A DNA stretch of 64,000 nt from contig NC_061118.1 in NCBI RefSeq assembly GCF_002878395.1, positions 92,674,678 to 92,738,677 of the forward strand, in the 5' to 3' direction. Below are positions 34,858 to 46,300 of this stretch, in pieces. The position numbers and the translations under genes were made by a program. How positions within the stretch are numbered: the first letter of the stretch is position 1; each line of letters opens with the position of its first letter. This DNA is from Capsicum annuum (lineage: Eukaryota; Streptophyta; Magnoliopsida; Solanales; Solanaceae). The notes below the pieces were generated by a model that was not told the DNA's origin, searched no databases, and saw only the letters and a list, made by a program, of their open reading frames with translations.

Positions 34858-36150
34858 ATGCCTCCAAGAAGATCTAATATTTGTGGGAACTCTTCTATCC
34901 TATTTAAGGACAATGTGGATGGAACTCATCCTTTGCCAGGAGTTAAGAGAAGGTCTAGGTCACTTCTTCTGATTGCCCTAATGGAGATCCACCGGTTCCC
35001 TCTATCCCCCCTCAGGCACCTTGAGCTGATGTGTCTAATGTTGAGTTTTTCCAATTGATTCATTTGCTTACCCAGTTAGTCATCTCCGACACTGAGTGCA
35101 TTACTTCTGTTTCTCCATAATTTGAGGCCACTAGGGTAGGCAAATTTATAAGGTTGATTCCTTTTTATTCACTGGTTCCAAAGTTAAGGAAGATCATCAA
35201 AACATTATTGATGAGATGGAAAAGATTTTTTGTGTGATGTATATCACTAATGTGAAGGGCGTGAAGTTCATCATTTAGCAACTAAAGGATATGATAAATC
35301 ATTGGTAAGAGAAGTGGGACCAGTCTATGGGCGATGATGCTGAGTCAGCTCTGCGGGATGATTTCTCTAGTGCTTTCCTTGAACGCTTCTTTCTTTAGGA
35401 TTTGAGGAAGGCAAAGGTTGAGAATTTGTAAATTAGAAGCAAGGCAAGATGTCAGTAAAGGACTATACCTTGAAGTTCTATTAGTTGTCAAGTTATGCTC
35501 TTGAATTGGTGTCTAACATAAGGATTAGAATGAGGAAGTTCACTTCGAGGTTGTTCTATGAGTTGATTTTAGAGAGAAAGGTTGCCTTGTTGAATAAGGA
35601 TACAAAAATCTTTAGACTCATGGTTTATATAAAATAAATGGAGAAATAAAAGTAGAAACAAGTGGAGATGAGTAAAAGACAGAGTAAGAAGTTTTAGTAT
35701 TCAAATTAGGGTGGAGGTCAGCAGCAGAGTGGTAGAGATGGTGGAAAATGGTCTAAGAAGAAGTGAGACAATTTTGGTTCCTACTCTATGACTAGTGCTC
35801 TTTATTCAAAGTCGTCAGGTGACTGTAGTTCTCAGTATGATATTGGGTTTAGAGCACCAAGAGACCGGTTGTAGGCTAGTGGAGCTCAGTCAGCTCCATC
35901 GTATCCTCTTTGTTGGTTTTTCGACCAGGTGGATCATGGTTTTTAAGAAGAAGGGAGGAACAAGTGCTTCAAATATGGTTAGATTGGTCCTATGTAGAGG
36001 GAATGTCCTTATAAGGTTTCTTTTGGAGCAAATAAGATTCTTATTATTCCTTCATCCACTCTTGCACCAAGGGTGTTACTTCTGCTTCTGGCTAATACGG
36101 TTGTCAGAACCGTCTGTATGCTCTTACCACTCACCAGGATTCTAAGTCAT
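34858..36150 (+). pseudogene. Element 4 gag
   Basis: Starts at ATG 34858 with MPPRRSN, much like other Tekay gag proteins. The capsid core is readable in pieces: a part with HQNIIDEMEKIFCVMYI (about 35195-35250), then ALRDDFSSAFLERFF (about 35350-35395) and SVKDYTLKFY near 35452. A zinc knuckle decayed to CFKYG...GPM..ECP lies at about 35955-36015, with one cysteine and the histidine changed. At least two frame changes and many stops occur. The protein would form particles around element RNA. Confidence 0.75.
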
Positions 36151-36381
36151 CCCTCTATGTTATTACTGGTACGCTTAAAATCTTTTCTTTTGATGTATAA
36201 TGTCTACTTGATCTTGGTTCTAATATCTCTTATGTGACCCCTTATGTGGCAATCCATTTTGGGTTTGATCCTAAGGGTATTCTTGATCCTTTTTTGTTGT
36301 CTACCCAGGTGGGTGCCTCCACTGTAGTTAGAAGGGTTTATAGGGGTTGTGTGATGATGGTTCATTTTAGGGAGACCTTGG

Positions 36382-36386
36382 TGGAT
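36382..36386. repeat. Target-site duplication TGGAT, left copy
   Basis: TGGAT precedes the TG of the solo LTR and recurs directly after its CA at 38185-38189. Confidence 0.9.
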
Positions 36387-38184
36387 TGTGATAAATCAAA
36401 CTAGGGCATGGCCATGATAGGTATCTCAAGTCCTACGTGGATCAGAGATTACCCCTGTACCTAACCAAACAAAACACACCACACCCCTGGTCAACTAAAT
36501 TTTGAACATATAATAAGAAAAAAGATTATCAATTTAACTACATTATAATAAGTCTATAACAAAAATCAAAACCAACCGATACAAGTATCAATTCCAATAT
36601 CAATACCAATACAAATACCAATACCAGTATCAATACCGACACCGCCCATGCCCACAGTAGTCTAAGAAAGCCTCTAATAAAAACCAAAGAATATCCAGTC
36701 GGGACATTCCCCCGACCATAGCCAAAACCAAGACCAAATAAATAGCAAAGTCACAAGGAAACTCATAGCATGAAATGGAGTCCTCCAAAGTATGGAAGCT
36801 CACCACTTTATTCTGACTTAAAAATTATCCCCCAATTACCTAGTCAATGAGCAAGAGGAGTGAAAGTATAACTAATTCCTGCATCGTATGGGGATACAAC
36901 GTCCAAAGATGGTTGGGGGGTTTAATTCTAGCATGAAACTTAGGGATAAGGGTAACATAATGATATGATCAATGATTTAAAATCAATCAAAACCAATACA
37001 CATACTCAAATACACAAACATAAATATATATATATATACACACACACACACATAAAAATACACACACATATATCTATTTTTATATATCACATGTCATGAT
37101 AGTGAACAAGGCTTAACATACTTTTTAAAACTTAAGCCTAGATTACATAGCTCAACCATCATATAATAGTACCCACAGGCTATATGGGTCCCAGCTCTCA
37201 CCCCTAGGTTGGGCCCTAGTATGTGTAGCCATACGAACCGGAGAATAATCTCCTATATATGTACATGGGTGACTCAAATCCCCCATTATATATCAAGGTG
37301 ACTTAAGCACCCGATCACGTAATGATTTACGGCGGATTCAAACCTCCTTGGTAATGAAATAATAATATGGGGGACTCAAACCTCCCTGGTCACGTTGACC
37401 CCTACATCAGCGAACACTGTTTCCTATATCGATCACTCGGACCTCCACTTTAATGACTCAGCTAATAGACCCTTGTTATAGCCCAATTAAAATAATTATC
37501 ACACATTTCTATTCATTGAACCATAATAAAATTTTAGGCATACATTGATGGTATCATTATACCAACTACACTTGCAAGGCAACACATCATGCCATACAAT
37601 TTTCATTAACTTGGGGAGAACAACTCCCTTTATTCATTAATACACATGGGAACACCAACTCTCTTTGTTCATTAAATCATACCATTGTATTTTAAATACC
37701 TTTTTATGTCATACAATAATTCAAGACTAATTCAATTCTATGAATTCCCACAGTTCTCATAACTAAAACAAATTTTTACTTTTTGGGGTTGGGGACATAA
37801 CCACTTCAAAAGTCACAAGTTTAGGAAAATCACAATTCCCTTAGACCATGAGTCATAACAAAGATAATGACTAGGACCCCCATACACTGCCCACCTTATG
37901 ACTCCACCAATCCATTTATAATAAGATCTTACGACTCTTAGGGTCTAGTCATAAGCAACACAGAACCCAAATAAATTGAACAATGGATTTCCTACAATAT
38001 AAACCTACGACTCATAACATATCCCACAGCTCATAGTGAGCTATTCGTACTCAGAGAAGATCATTTCTACTAAGTTTCTAATTTGGTTACTACCAGGGTC
38101 TTATGATTCATAACTACATGTCATGACCTAGGATGTCATTCCAAAGCTCAAGAATTTTCAAGGGCCAAAATCCAAAGTGTTTCA
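36387..38184 (-). mobile_element. Solo LTR (1798 bp) of the element 4 family, antisense
   Basis: The stretch begins TGTGATAAATC and ends GTGTTTCA on the plus strand and is flanked by a perfect 5-bp duplication. On the minus strand it follows the 5' LTR of element 4 from its start (TTTTGGCCCTTGAAA) to its end (GGTATCTCAAGTCC in reverse), with indels. No internal sequence or second LTR is present, which is what recombination between two LTRs leaves. It includes a compound AT/AC microsatellite at 37025-37075. Confidence 0.9.
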
Positions 38185-38480
38185 TGGATCTAATAAAGTT
38201 GGATATGTAGACTTTGATGTGATTTTAGGGATAGATTAGTTACATTTTTTCTATGTGTCTCTTGATTGTTAGACTCGAAGGGTTAATTTCTATTTCCCAA
38301 ATGATCTGGTAATCAAATGGTAAGGCTGTTCCCTAGTCCCTACGAAAAGGTTTATCTCGTATCTTAAAGCCCTAAAATAGGTTTCCAAAGGGTGCCACTA
38401 TGACTTAGTACATGTTAAATATTCTAGAGTGAAGGTCCTTCTTTGTAGACTACCCCTGTGGTCTGTTAATTCATTGATGT

Positions 38481-39360
38481 GTTCCCTAATAATATTTCTG
38501 GTGTATTTCCCAATTGGCAAATTGATATTGGGATTGATCTTCTTCCAGACCTTTATCCTATTTCTATCCCTTCCAACAGAATGGCTCCAGTTGAGTTGAA
38601 GGAACTTAAAGAGCAGTTGAGAGATCTTTTCGACAAGGGTTTTATCCACCCTAGTATGTCTCTGTGGGGTTCTCCTATGCTCTTCATGCATAAGAAGGAC
38701 ATTTCCCTTTTGATGTGAATTGAGTACTGCTGATTGAACAAAGTAACCACGAAGAATAAGCATCCACTTTAGAGGATTGGTGATCTCTTTGATCAGATTC
38801 AAGGTTCAAAGTTCTTTTCAAAGATTGATCTTTGGTCTGGCTACCATCAGTTGAAGATTAAGGAGACGGATATCCCTAGAACTTCTTTTTGAACTCAATG
38901 TTATCATTTTAAGTTTTTGCTGATGTCCTTTGGTTTGACCAATGCCCCGGTCACATTTATGGACCTCATGAATTAGATTTTCTATCACTTCTTAAACTTA
39001 TTTGTTATTGTCTTTACTGATGATATTTTGGTGTATTATAAGAGTGAGGCGTATCATGTCGATCACCTCTGCCTTATGTTGCATACCCTTAAAGAACAAT
39101 AGTTATATGCTAAGTTCTCTAAGTATGAGTTCTGTTCGAATGCTTTAACTTATTTATGTCATGTTGTTTCTATTAAAGGGATCATGGTGGATCCATGGAA
39201 GGTTGCAGTGGTTAAGAAGTTTCCTAGACCCATTACTCTATCCGATATTCGGAGCATTTTATATTTAGTCGGCTGCAATAAAAAGTTTGTGGGGAGTTTC
39301 TCTTTTATTGTTTCCCTATTAACTAAGTTGACTAAGAAGAAGGTAAAATTCATATAGTCT
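38481..39360 (+). pseudogene. Element 4 reverse transcriptase
   Basis: The opening block (38479-38718) has IDIGIDLLPDLYPISIP, RMAPVELKELKEQLRDLF and HPSMSLWGSPMLFM. Next come [18 protein letters not shown] (about 38810-38860), [18 protein letters not shown] (about 38920-38970) and the catalytic box FVIVFTDDILVYY (about 39000-39040), both aspartates kept. The thumb follows with VVSIKGIMVDPWKV near 39165-39205. Several TAG and TGA codons break the frame (for instance at 38716 and near 38890), most where glutamine, tryptophan or arginine is usual. Confidence 0.85.
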
Positions 39361-39800
39361 GATGCTTATGAGGGTAGTTTTGAGAAGCTGAAGGATAAGT
39401 TAGCTTCAGCTCTAGTCTTAACTCTACCTGAGGGTACTGATGGTCTTGTTATGTATTGTGATGAGTCCTGGGTAGGGCTGGGTTGTATGTTGATGCAGCA
39501 TGGAAAGGTGGTTGCTTATGCTTCTAGGCAATTGAAATTTCATGAGAAGAATTATCCAACCCATGACTAGGAATTTTTAGCTGTGGTGTTTGCATTGAAG
39601 ATCTGGTGACATTATTTGTATGGGGTTCATGTTGATATCTTTTTAGATCATAAAATACTACAGTATGTGTTCACTTAGAAAAAGCTAAGTCTCAGGAAAA
39701 GAAGATGGCTTGAGATGCTCAAGAACAATAACATAAGTCTCCACTATCATCCAGGTAAAGCTAACATGGTTGCTGATGCTTTTAGAAGGTTGTCCATAGG
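39361..39800 (+). pseudogene. Element 4 RNase H
   Basis: Shows [18 protein letters not shown] with the first catalytic aspartate (about 39430-39490), [18 protein letters not shown] with the catalytic glutamate region after it, AVVFALKIW, and HVDIFLDHKILQYVFT with the final aspartate (about 39625-39680), then RRWLEMLKN. Two or three stops interrupt, but catalytic positions are mostly kept. The frame that starts at 39715 continues into the linker to integrase (NMVADAFRRLS). Confidence 0.8.
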
Positions 39801-40010
39801 AATCTTGTCTCATGTGGATAAGGAGATACAAGATTTCATGAAGGATATTCACCGTTTAGACAATCTTGGAGTTCATATCTTAGATTCCAAGGATGGTAGT
39901 GTGATTATTCTAGAGGTGGCGATGTCATTTCTTGGTGCTAAAGTAAAGGAGAAACAAGTGTTGGATCCTATCCTAATACACATCAAGAATGATTTAAGTA
40001 GGAAGAAAGT

Positions 40011-40120
40011 GATGGTTTTTGAGATTGGTGGTAAGGGTATCTTGAGGTACTAAGGCATACAATATGATGGTTTTTGAGATTGGTGGTGAGGGTATCTTGA
40101 GGTACCAAGGCAGACTATAT
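40011..40120 (+). repeat. Two tandem 55-bp copies at the RNase H-integrase junction
   Basis: GATGGTTTTTGAGATTGGTG opens both copies (40011 and 40066). As 55 is not a multiple of three, the duplication shifts the frame at the point where the integrase zinc-binding domain should begin. A third, partial relative follows at about 40121-40160. Confidence 0.85.
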
Positions 40121-40960
40121 GTTCTTGATTGGCGGTGATGGTATCTTGATGCACCATGATGCTAAAGAGGTTTATTGGTGGAAAAATATGCAGCGGGATG
40201 TGGCCAATTTTGCAGCTAAGCACATGGTGTGTCAACAAGTGAAAGTAGAGCACTTGGGGCCTTGGGGGTTGAATTAAGAGATTGAACTGCCGATGTGGAA
40301 ATGGGAGATAATTAATATGAATTTTTTCACCGGTATTCTGCAGTCTCGCCAGCAATTTAATTTGATTTGGGTCATCATGGATAGAATGACTAAGTTTGGT
40401 CACTTCTTACCAGCGAGGACTAATTTTTCCTCTGAGGATTATGCCAAGATGTTCATCGAGGAGATTGTAAAGTTGTATGGCACTCCAGTTTCCATCATTT
40501 CTGATTGGTGTACTCAGTTCTTATCTCACTTTGGAGGACATTCCAGTGAGGTTTGGGGACTAAGGTGACCTTTAGTATCGCTTTCCACCCACAGATGGAT
40601 AGGCAAGCAGAAAGGATAATTTAGGTCCTTGAAGATATACTTTGAGCTTGTGTATTTGATTTTGGGGATGATTGGATTTACGACCTACCTCGAATAGAAT
40701 TTGCCTACAACAACAGTTATCACTCTAGCATTGGTATGACTCCATTTGAAGCCTTATATAGTAGGAGGTGTAGATCTCCAATTGGGTAGTTTGAGGTTGG
40801 TGAAAATAAGTTGTTAGATCCTGATTTAGTTCACCAAGCCATGAAAAAGGTGATGGTGATTCGGGATAGGCTTAAGGCCCCCCAAAATTTCCAAAAGTTC
40901 TATGTGGATATAAGTCCACAAAGGTAGAAGTTCAGTGTTGGTGATTAAGTGTTTTTGATG
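40121..40960 (+). pseudogene. Element 4 integrase core
   Basis: After a damaged zinc-binding part (CQQVK-type residue remains where a second cysteine is expected), the core reads NMNFFTG near 40315, where relatives have aspartate, so the first catalytic residue is lost. Then DRMTKFGHFLPARTNF, EEIVKLYGTPVSIISDWCTQ (second aspartate kept), and a FHPQMDRQAERI block near 40590 with the glutamate. Frame changes near 40565. The enzyme would insert the DNA copy into the genome. Confidence 0.8.
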
Positions 40961-41371
40961 GTGTCCCCCATGAAGGGAGTGATGCAATTTGGTAAGAAGG
41001 GGAAGATCAGTCCCTGTTATATTGGTCTGTACGTGGTTTTGAAGAGGGTTGGTAATGTCTCATATGAATTGGAGCTTCCCTCTAGTTTGAACTCCATTCA
41101 TCAAGTGTTTCATGTTTCTATGTTGAGAAAGTGTATGAGTGATCTCTTGACTATTTTTCCTTTATAGAAGGTGGGTATCTTGGATTTCTTGTCTTATGAG
41201 GAAGTCCCGATTGAGATTTTAGATCGGTAAGTCCGTCGGTGGTGGGCCAAGGATATGGCATTAGTAAAGGTTCTTTAAAGGAACTAGAAGGTTGAGGAAG
41301 TTACGTGGGAAACCGAGGTGGACCTGAAGTCCAAGTATCTGTTCTTGTTTCCCGTTTTGGATAATCGTGCT
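40930..41371 (+). pseudogene. Element 4 integrase C-terminus and chromodomain-like tail
   Basis: The block at 40949-41167 holds VSPMKGVMQFGKKGKISP, YIGLYVVLKRVGNVSYELEL and HQVFHVSMLRKCM, the conserved C-terminal integrase region of chromoviruses. The tail that follows (about 41170-41371) resembles a chromodomain: ILDFLSYEEVPIEILDR, then ALVKVL, EEVTWETEVDLKSKYLFLFP. Chromodomains guide integration to methylated histone-rich chromatin. Three stops break the tail. Confidence 0.8.
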
Positions 41372-41540
41372 TGAGGTATGAGTACTCCTTAGTATCTTTA
41401 TTTTCTAACTTTGTTAAAGGAAATTGTGATTTCCTTGGTATCTTTGTTTCTATACTTGTTAAAGATACAAGTAGAGGTATGTGGATGTCAAATCGTGCTA
41501 ATAAATGCCTTGTCCTATCTTTCGAGGACGAATAATCCTA

Positions 41541-41548
41541 AGGGGGAA
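41541..41548 (+). other. Polypurine tract of element 4
   Basis: AGGGGGAA lies directly ahead of the TG that opens the 3' LTR at 41549. Confidence 0.8.
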
Positions 41549-42010
41549 TGTATAATGCCCCAGGTTTTTGGCCATTGCAAATTTTCTGAATCCTCAGCTC
41601 ATTTCCTTGACTACGATTCACCCTATGAGTTGTAGGGTGTCTTGACGGGTCAGGTGACCATAGTAATAAGGTTTCCAGTGAATGGTGCTTGAGTTTCTAT
41701 CTTGTGTACGACTTTGGGACACGAGTCATAAAGACTCATGATGAGTCATTGGTGTAGAATCATAACCAAATAAAAAATTAAGTGGCGAAGTTCTGCTCTG
41801 AGTACGAGTGGCTCACTAGGAGCCATAAGGACTTGTTACGAGTCTTTGGGTGTAAATAGTAGGATGTATAGTATTTACCCAATTAGGTTCTATGTTGACT
41901 ATAACTGGACCCTACGATTCGTAGGGTCTCATAATAAGTGGTAACATTTGAGTTGTAGGGTCAATAGTGTGTGGGGGTCCAAGAGACTATCTTGGTTATG
42001 ACTCTTAGTG
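41549..42010 (+). repeat. Element 4 3' LTR, first 462 bp only
   Basis: Colinear with the start of the 5' LTR (32524 onward). It contains two good palindromes: 41619-41639 (CACCCTA...TAGGGTG) and 41908-41928 (GACCCTACGA T TCGTAGGGTC, perfect arms of ten). It is cut at 42011 by the array. Confidence 0.85.
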
Positions 42011-45000
42011 TGACACACCCCGAACTTTGGGCCATGTCATATGAACACCTCAAGGTCACATAAACCAAAAGTTGTCCCAATAACCAAAACTAATCATCAG
42101 CAATCATTCACAAGGTTCGGATGGATCTCGACCATACGGTAAGAATAGCGGAAATGTAAGACTAAAAGTCAATGCTAGAAAACATCTACCATTTCATTAA
42201 TAACAACAGTCTAGCCAATATGTCCAAGTCTGTAGTTATCCATAAAACCTCTAAACAACCGAGTCAACGATATGTCGGGACATGCCCCCAACATAGCCAA
42301 GTACGACCCTACATAAGTCTATGACATAGGGTAAAATGACTATGAAAGTTAGGTATTCTGGAGAATGGAAGATCACCACTTCAAGGTCAATGAATGAATC
42401 CTCTCGAACACCTGATCGCTGCATAGAAGAAGAAGAAAATGTTTCTGCACCTACGTTGTGTCCGGACGTAGAGTCCGGAGATGATTAGCGGTTGAAGTGC
42501 TAACATGTAAATCAAGGATAAGGATAAAGAAATATCATCATTCAATCAAAAAGTCAATATATAATGTTCAATCATATTCACACATTTATCCTTACACATA
42601 GATATGTCACATGCCACTCAAGTTACCAAGACTTAAACAATATTCTCGATTACTTCAATCATATGACACAAAGTAGATAACTCTGACACTCCACGCTAAG
42701 GTTCATACCATCATCATTAGGCATAAGAATAGCAACATTGATATATCATTAGGCATGGTACTTCATCCATGGTTACACTTCAACAAGCAAAGGGACTACA
42801 ACCACATAGTTATCTTATTGAAACAAGGGCTATACCCATATACCACAATCACTTAGGCGTGGAACTTTAATAACATAATCACATTTTTATCTAGACATGG
42901 AACTCTAATCATATTTAATCGGCTATGGAAGTTTAATCATGACTTGGAACTTTAATCATGAGCCATCATATTTGATTGGATGTAGAACTTTAATCCAGAG
43001 TTGGAACTTTAATCATGATCCATCATAGTTGATTGGCTATGGAACTTTAATGCCGAGTTGGAATTTAATCACAAGCCATCATATTTGATTGGCTATGGAA
43101 CTTTAATCTCGAGTTGGAACTTTAGATCCATTAATTCAGGCATGTTCACTTACACAATTCAAATCCCATTTAAGGGCTTTAGCTCACTTAACCAATTCAA
43201 CATTATACATGGCCAGATGGTTCCCATGGGAGCCTTCATTGCCCAACCATTTCAATAAGTTGATGCCTTCATTTAATTCATAATACCATTCAATTGGTGG
43301 TCATCAAGACCCACACAAGCCATTCACATGTCATTAATAACATTATATCAACTTTTCACCGTACTTGGTTCCATACACAATTCAAGTTCAAACTTAGGGG
43401 ATTGAACCCCCTTTTTAGTTATCAACCAATGTGGTCATAGATAAGAAAATTACATGGATAAAAAGCCCAATACAATACCAGTTAACAAACATTCATACAA
43501 AAAGGGCCATTTCCCCATTTAAGCCACAACCTAAAATATTACATGCTTAAAAAGGTTCTTATCAACCATTCCCAAGAAATTTCAATCATTATGACTCAAT
43601 ACATATGGACAACAAGGCCTTAACCAACCATCTACAATTGTTTACAGCCATTTAGACATCATCATGAGTCATTTATGATCCCTAGACCATTCCCTAGATA
43701 CACATTTGGAGTTCAAAAAACCATTTAACTAGTCATTCCATTCATAGGCCGCATGCCTTGATTTAACACATCATTCATTAAATTTACGGTCACCAAGACC
43801 CATACAAGATTTTATATTTCACTAACATGCTTACACCACCTTCTCACCACATCTAGGCTCAACACACACATCAAGTTAATTTTTTATATGTTTAGGGTTT
43901 CTACCCCTCGTTAGCCATTAACCAAACAATGTCATCATTAAGCAATACATGGCTTACAATACCTTTAACACCATCATTATCTATCATTTATACCCATTAG
44001 GAAATTTCTCTAGCTCTATATGTTACCAACAAAGTTACTAGACAATTCACTTAGATATTTTCACAAACACCTTGTGTGCACACTTATAACAAGGTCATTT
44101 TCATGGTAGATATCATCAAGACTAGAGTTACTCAAGACCCTTAAGTTATAAAACTTACAAAAAGCATCCACATATGCAGTCTATCATCAATAACATGTAT
44201 CAACACAAGTATAAGCAAGAATCATCATTATTCATTGTTATGTAGCAAAATACTTTTCATTTTTTTCTAAACCACCATGTACACTTACTAATCCAAGTGT
44301 TAAATACATGGGTTTTAGAGTTATTTAAATAGGGGAAGAGATACATGCATTAAAAAAGATGACACACCAACAAACTTGACTTATTCTTTCCCCTAGAACA
44401 ATACTCTTGAAATCTTAGCCACCAATCTTGCTCCAAGAATCTATTTAGATAGTTTAGAATGTTTGAGTCTTGTAAATGAAAACTTAGGAGGCTACAATGC
44501 GTTATATAGTGCAAGGACATAGGGTTTTAGCTAAGGGATATGACCAAAAGTTCCTTAATAAAAATCCAAAAAGTCCACCAATGCTGGGGTACGACTCCCC
44601 CATACGGTTCATATGGCAATCGTGACCTAGGGTACGAGTGGTACCCTAAATCGTACCGTAGGCTTCTCCTAGATCAATCACACTGGTTAGGGTACAAATA
44701 GGAGCCATTGAGTCATATCTAAAGGGTACTACTCGTGACCTAACTCGTATAGATGACCCGTAACCAAAACAGTCCACTTTTACTCTATGTTAGATCATCA
44801 CTCCATATGACCATGAAGTACAGGACTCGTAAACATGGTTACCACCAAGGGATGGCCTTATCGTATAGAGAATAGTATATTACCCTAAGATACTATCTAG
44901 GATACAAAAGGAAGGGCATGGTGGGTATGATTCTTGACCTAGGGTAAGACTCAAGCACCCCCAACCGTATCCACTCCTGAGACGCAAAAAGGTTGTTGTT

Positions 45001-45202
45001 TTCTAAATGGTCCAAGGTCTAGTTGTTTCAAATCTCTTCCACATTGATAGGTAAGTATAGATACAAGTTAACACCTAAACATACAACAAATAAACCTTCA
45101 CACAAGTTAGAAACAATATTTAATAAGGATACCTCATAACACATATCATGATCCTTACTATTCAACCAAAAATTTTGAAAGGCCACATTCTCGGGTGTTT
45201 TA
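42011..45202 (-). repeat. Array LTR a (3192 bp)
   Basis: Plus-strand ends are TGACACACCCCGAAC and TCGGGTGTTTTA (final CA mutated to TA). Holds about four 57-bp units at 42921-43125, and a palindrome cluster at 44580-44960 including AGGGTAC...GTACCCT at 44629-44647. Open frames inside are chance. Confidence 0.85.
42921..43125. repeat. 57-bp tandem units in LTR a
   Basis: About four units opening GGCTATGGAACTTTAATC, each with GAGTTGGAACTTTAATCA and ATCATATTTGATT. The first unit is full length here, unlike in the other two LTRs. Confidence 0.8.
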
Positions 45203-45215
45203 TTTTCCCTCACTT
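45203..45215 (-). other. Polypurine tract of array internal region a
   Basis: Minus strand AAGTGAGGGAAAA directly ahead of the LTR a start; the equivalent at 56991-57003 reads AAGTAGGGGAGAA. Confidence 0.75.
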
Positions 45216-45749
45216 AGGATCATTCAACCACGAATGATGGGTAGGGGAAAGTATGAAAACAAATCAACACATTTTCACACTTAAAAAAGAACCTTTGAAT
45301 TAATTTAGGACCAAGCACACGGCAACATTACAACACAACACAACACAACACAAATTGTGACTATCATTAATCAAATACTTCATTCCATTGCTCTTGGGAC
45401 TTCAACCATTACTTATTCAACACTTGCTCATTCCACAACTTAGGGACTCCAACCCATTGACTTTCAAAGATATTAAGAAACTAAAAGAATAAGAGACTTT
45501 ACTCCCTCATCTATCAACGACATGAACCAATTCAAAGAATTAGAGACTTACCCACTGTAATAAAACACACATCATTTCATAGCATTTGGGATTTAAACCC
45601 ATGGTCTAGCAAGACATCAATCCATTCACATATTGGGGACTTTAATTCATTGTACAACAAAGGCATAAAAAAATCTCAATAATTGATGACTTCACTCCAC
45701 TGTCTTATCAAGGACATAATAAAATGTGAGGAGATTAACACATACCCCC

Positions 45750-46300
45750 ATCACAAGTTTTCGAAATAGGAAACAAATGTGGGTACTTGGACTTCAAGTC
45801 TTATTCCGCCTCCCAAGTAGCTTCCTAGAACTTTTGGTTCCTCCATATAACCTTAAATAAAGTCACTTCTATTGTTCATAACCAATAAACTTACCGATCC
45901 AAGATTCTTACCAGAATTTTCTCTTAGGACAAGGAGTCCGAGATACCAACACCTTCCGAGGGAACAACCCAGGAAAGATCACCCATACTTTCAAAATATA
46001 GACACATGGAAAACTGGGGGAATTGAGTTCACACTAAGAGGCAACTCAAACTCATAGGCAACATTGCCAACCCTCTTTACAATCAAGTAGAGACCAACAT
46101 AGCGGGGACTAAGCTTCCCCATTTTGCTAGAATGCATTGCTCCTATTATGGGAGACACGACAACATAGGTACATAGTGCTTCATAGTAACCGCCTGGGTC
46201 ATAAATAGGACTCATCCCGACACCTCCTACCAATGGAGGAGTCCTTAAGTACGGATAACCAAAAGACGCACCACTGCATACCTTATGTGGAGTTCAACAT
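45750..46300 (-). pseudogene. Array internal a: integrase C-terminus with chromodomain-like tail
   Basis: The block at 45991-46233 shows SKMGKLSPRYVGLYLIVKRV, NVAYEFELPLSVNSI and PPVFHVSIF, the same region as in element 4. Downstream (45780-45990) a broken chromodomain is visible with EATWEAE and DLKSKYPHLFPI. The integrase core is missing: upstream, near 46240-46310, the sequence changes at once into the end of RT. The stretch thus shows a deletion removing RNase H and the integrase core, shared with the second internal region. Confidence 0.8.

Larger units (their letters stand above)
36151..38480 (+). pseudogene. Element 4 aspartic protease, split by a solo LTR
   Basis: The first half (about 36165-36386) shows CLLDLGSNISYVTPYVA, a variant of the DPGS/T active-site loop with leucine for proline, and VYRGCVMMVHF. 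It stops at the solo LTR (36387-38184). The second half resumes directly after the target duplication at about 38190 and shows the equivalent of DVILGMDWL with two stops and a changed residue, then CQTRRV-like and NDLVI blocks to about 38320. The catalytic aspartate remains. Removing the solo LTR and one copy of the duplication would leave the two halves adjoining without a gap. Confidence 0.75.
32524..42010 (+). mobile_element. Element 4: Tekay/Del-type chromovirus, plus strand, interrupted twice
   Basis: The order is 5' LTR (32524-34646), primer site, gag, protease, RT, RNase H, integrase, chromodomain-like tail, polypurine tract (41541-41548) and the first 462 bases of the 3' LTR (41549-42010). 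A solo LTR interrupts the protease (36387-38184), and a minus-strand array interrupts the 3' LTR at 42011. Gene order and the terminal chromodomain place it in the chromoviruses. Every domain has stops or frameshifts. The rest of its 3' LTR must lie beyond 64000, so its target duplication cannot be checked. Confidence 0.9.

Noticed and set aside
37025..37075. AT/AC microsatellite, with others at 26346, 33924, 34100 and 55650
   Set aside because: Ordinary slippage products within LTRs; listed under their LTRs where useful.
36382..38189. Possibility that 36387-38184 is an intron or host gene within the protease
   Set aside because: TG/CA ends, a 5-bp duplication and similarity in reverse to the 5' LTR of element 4 explain it fully as a solo LTR.
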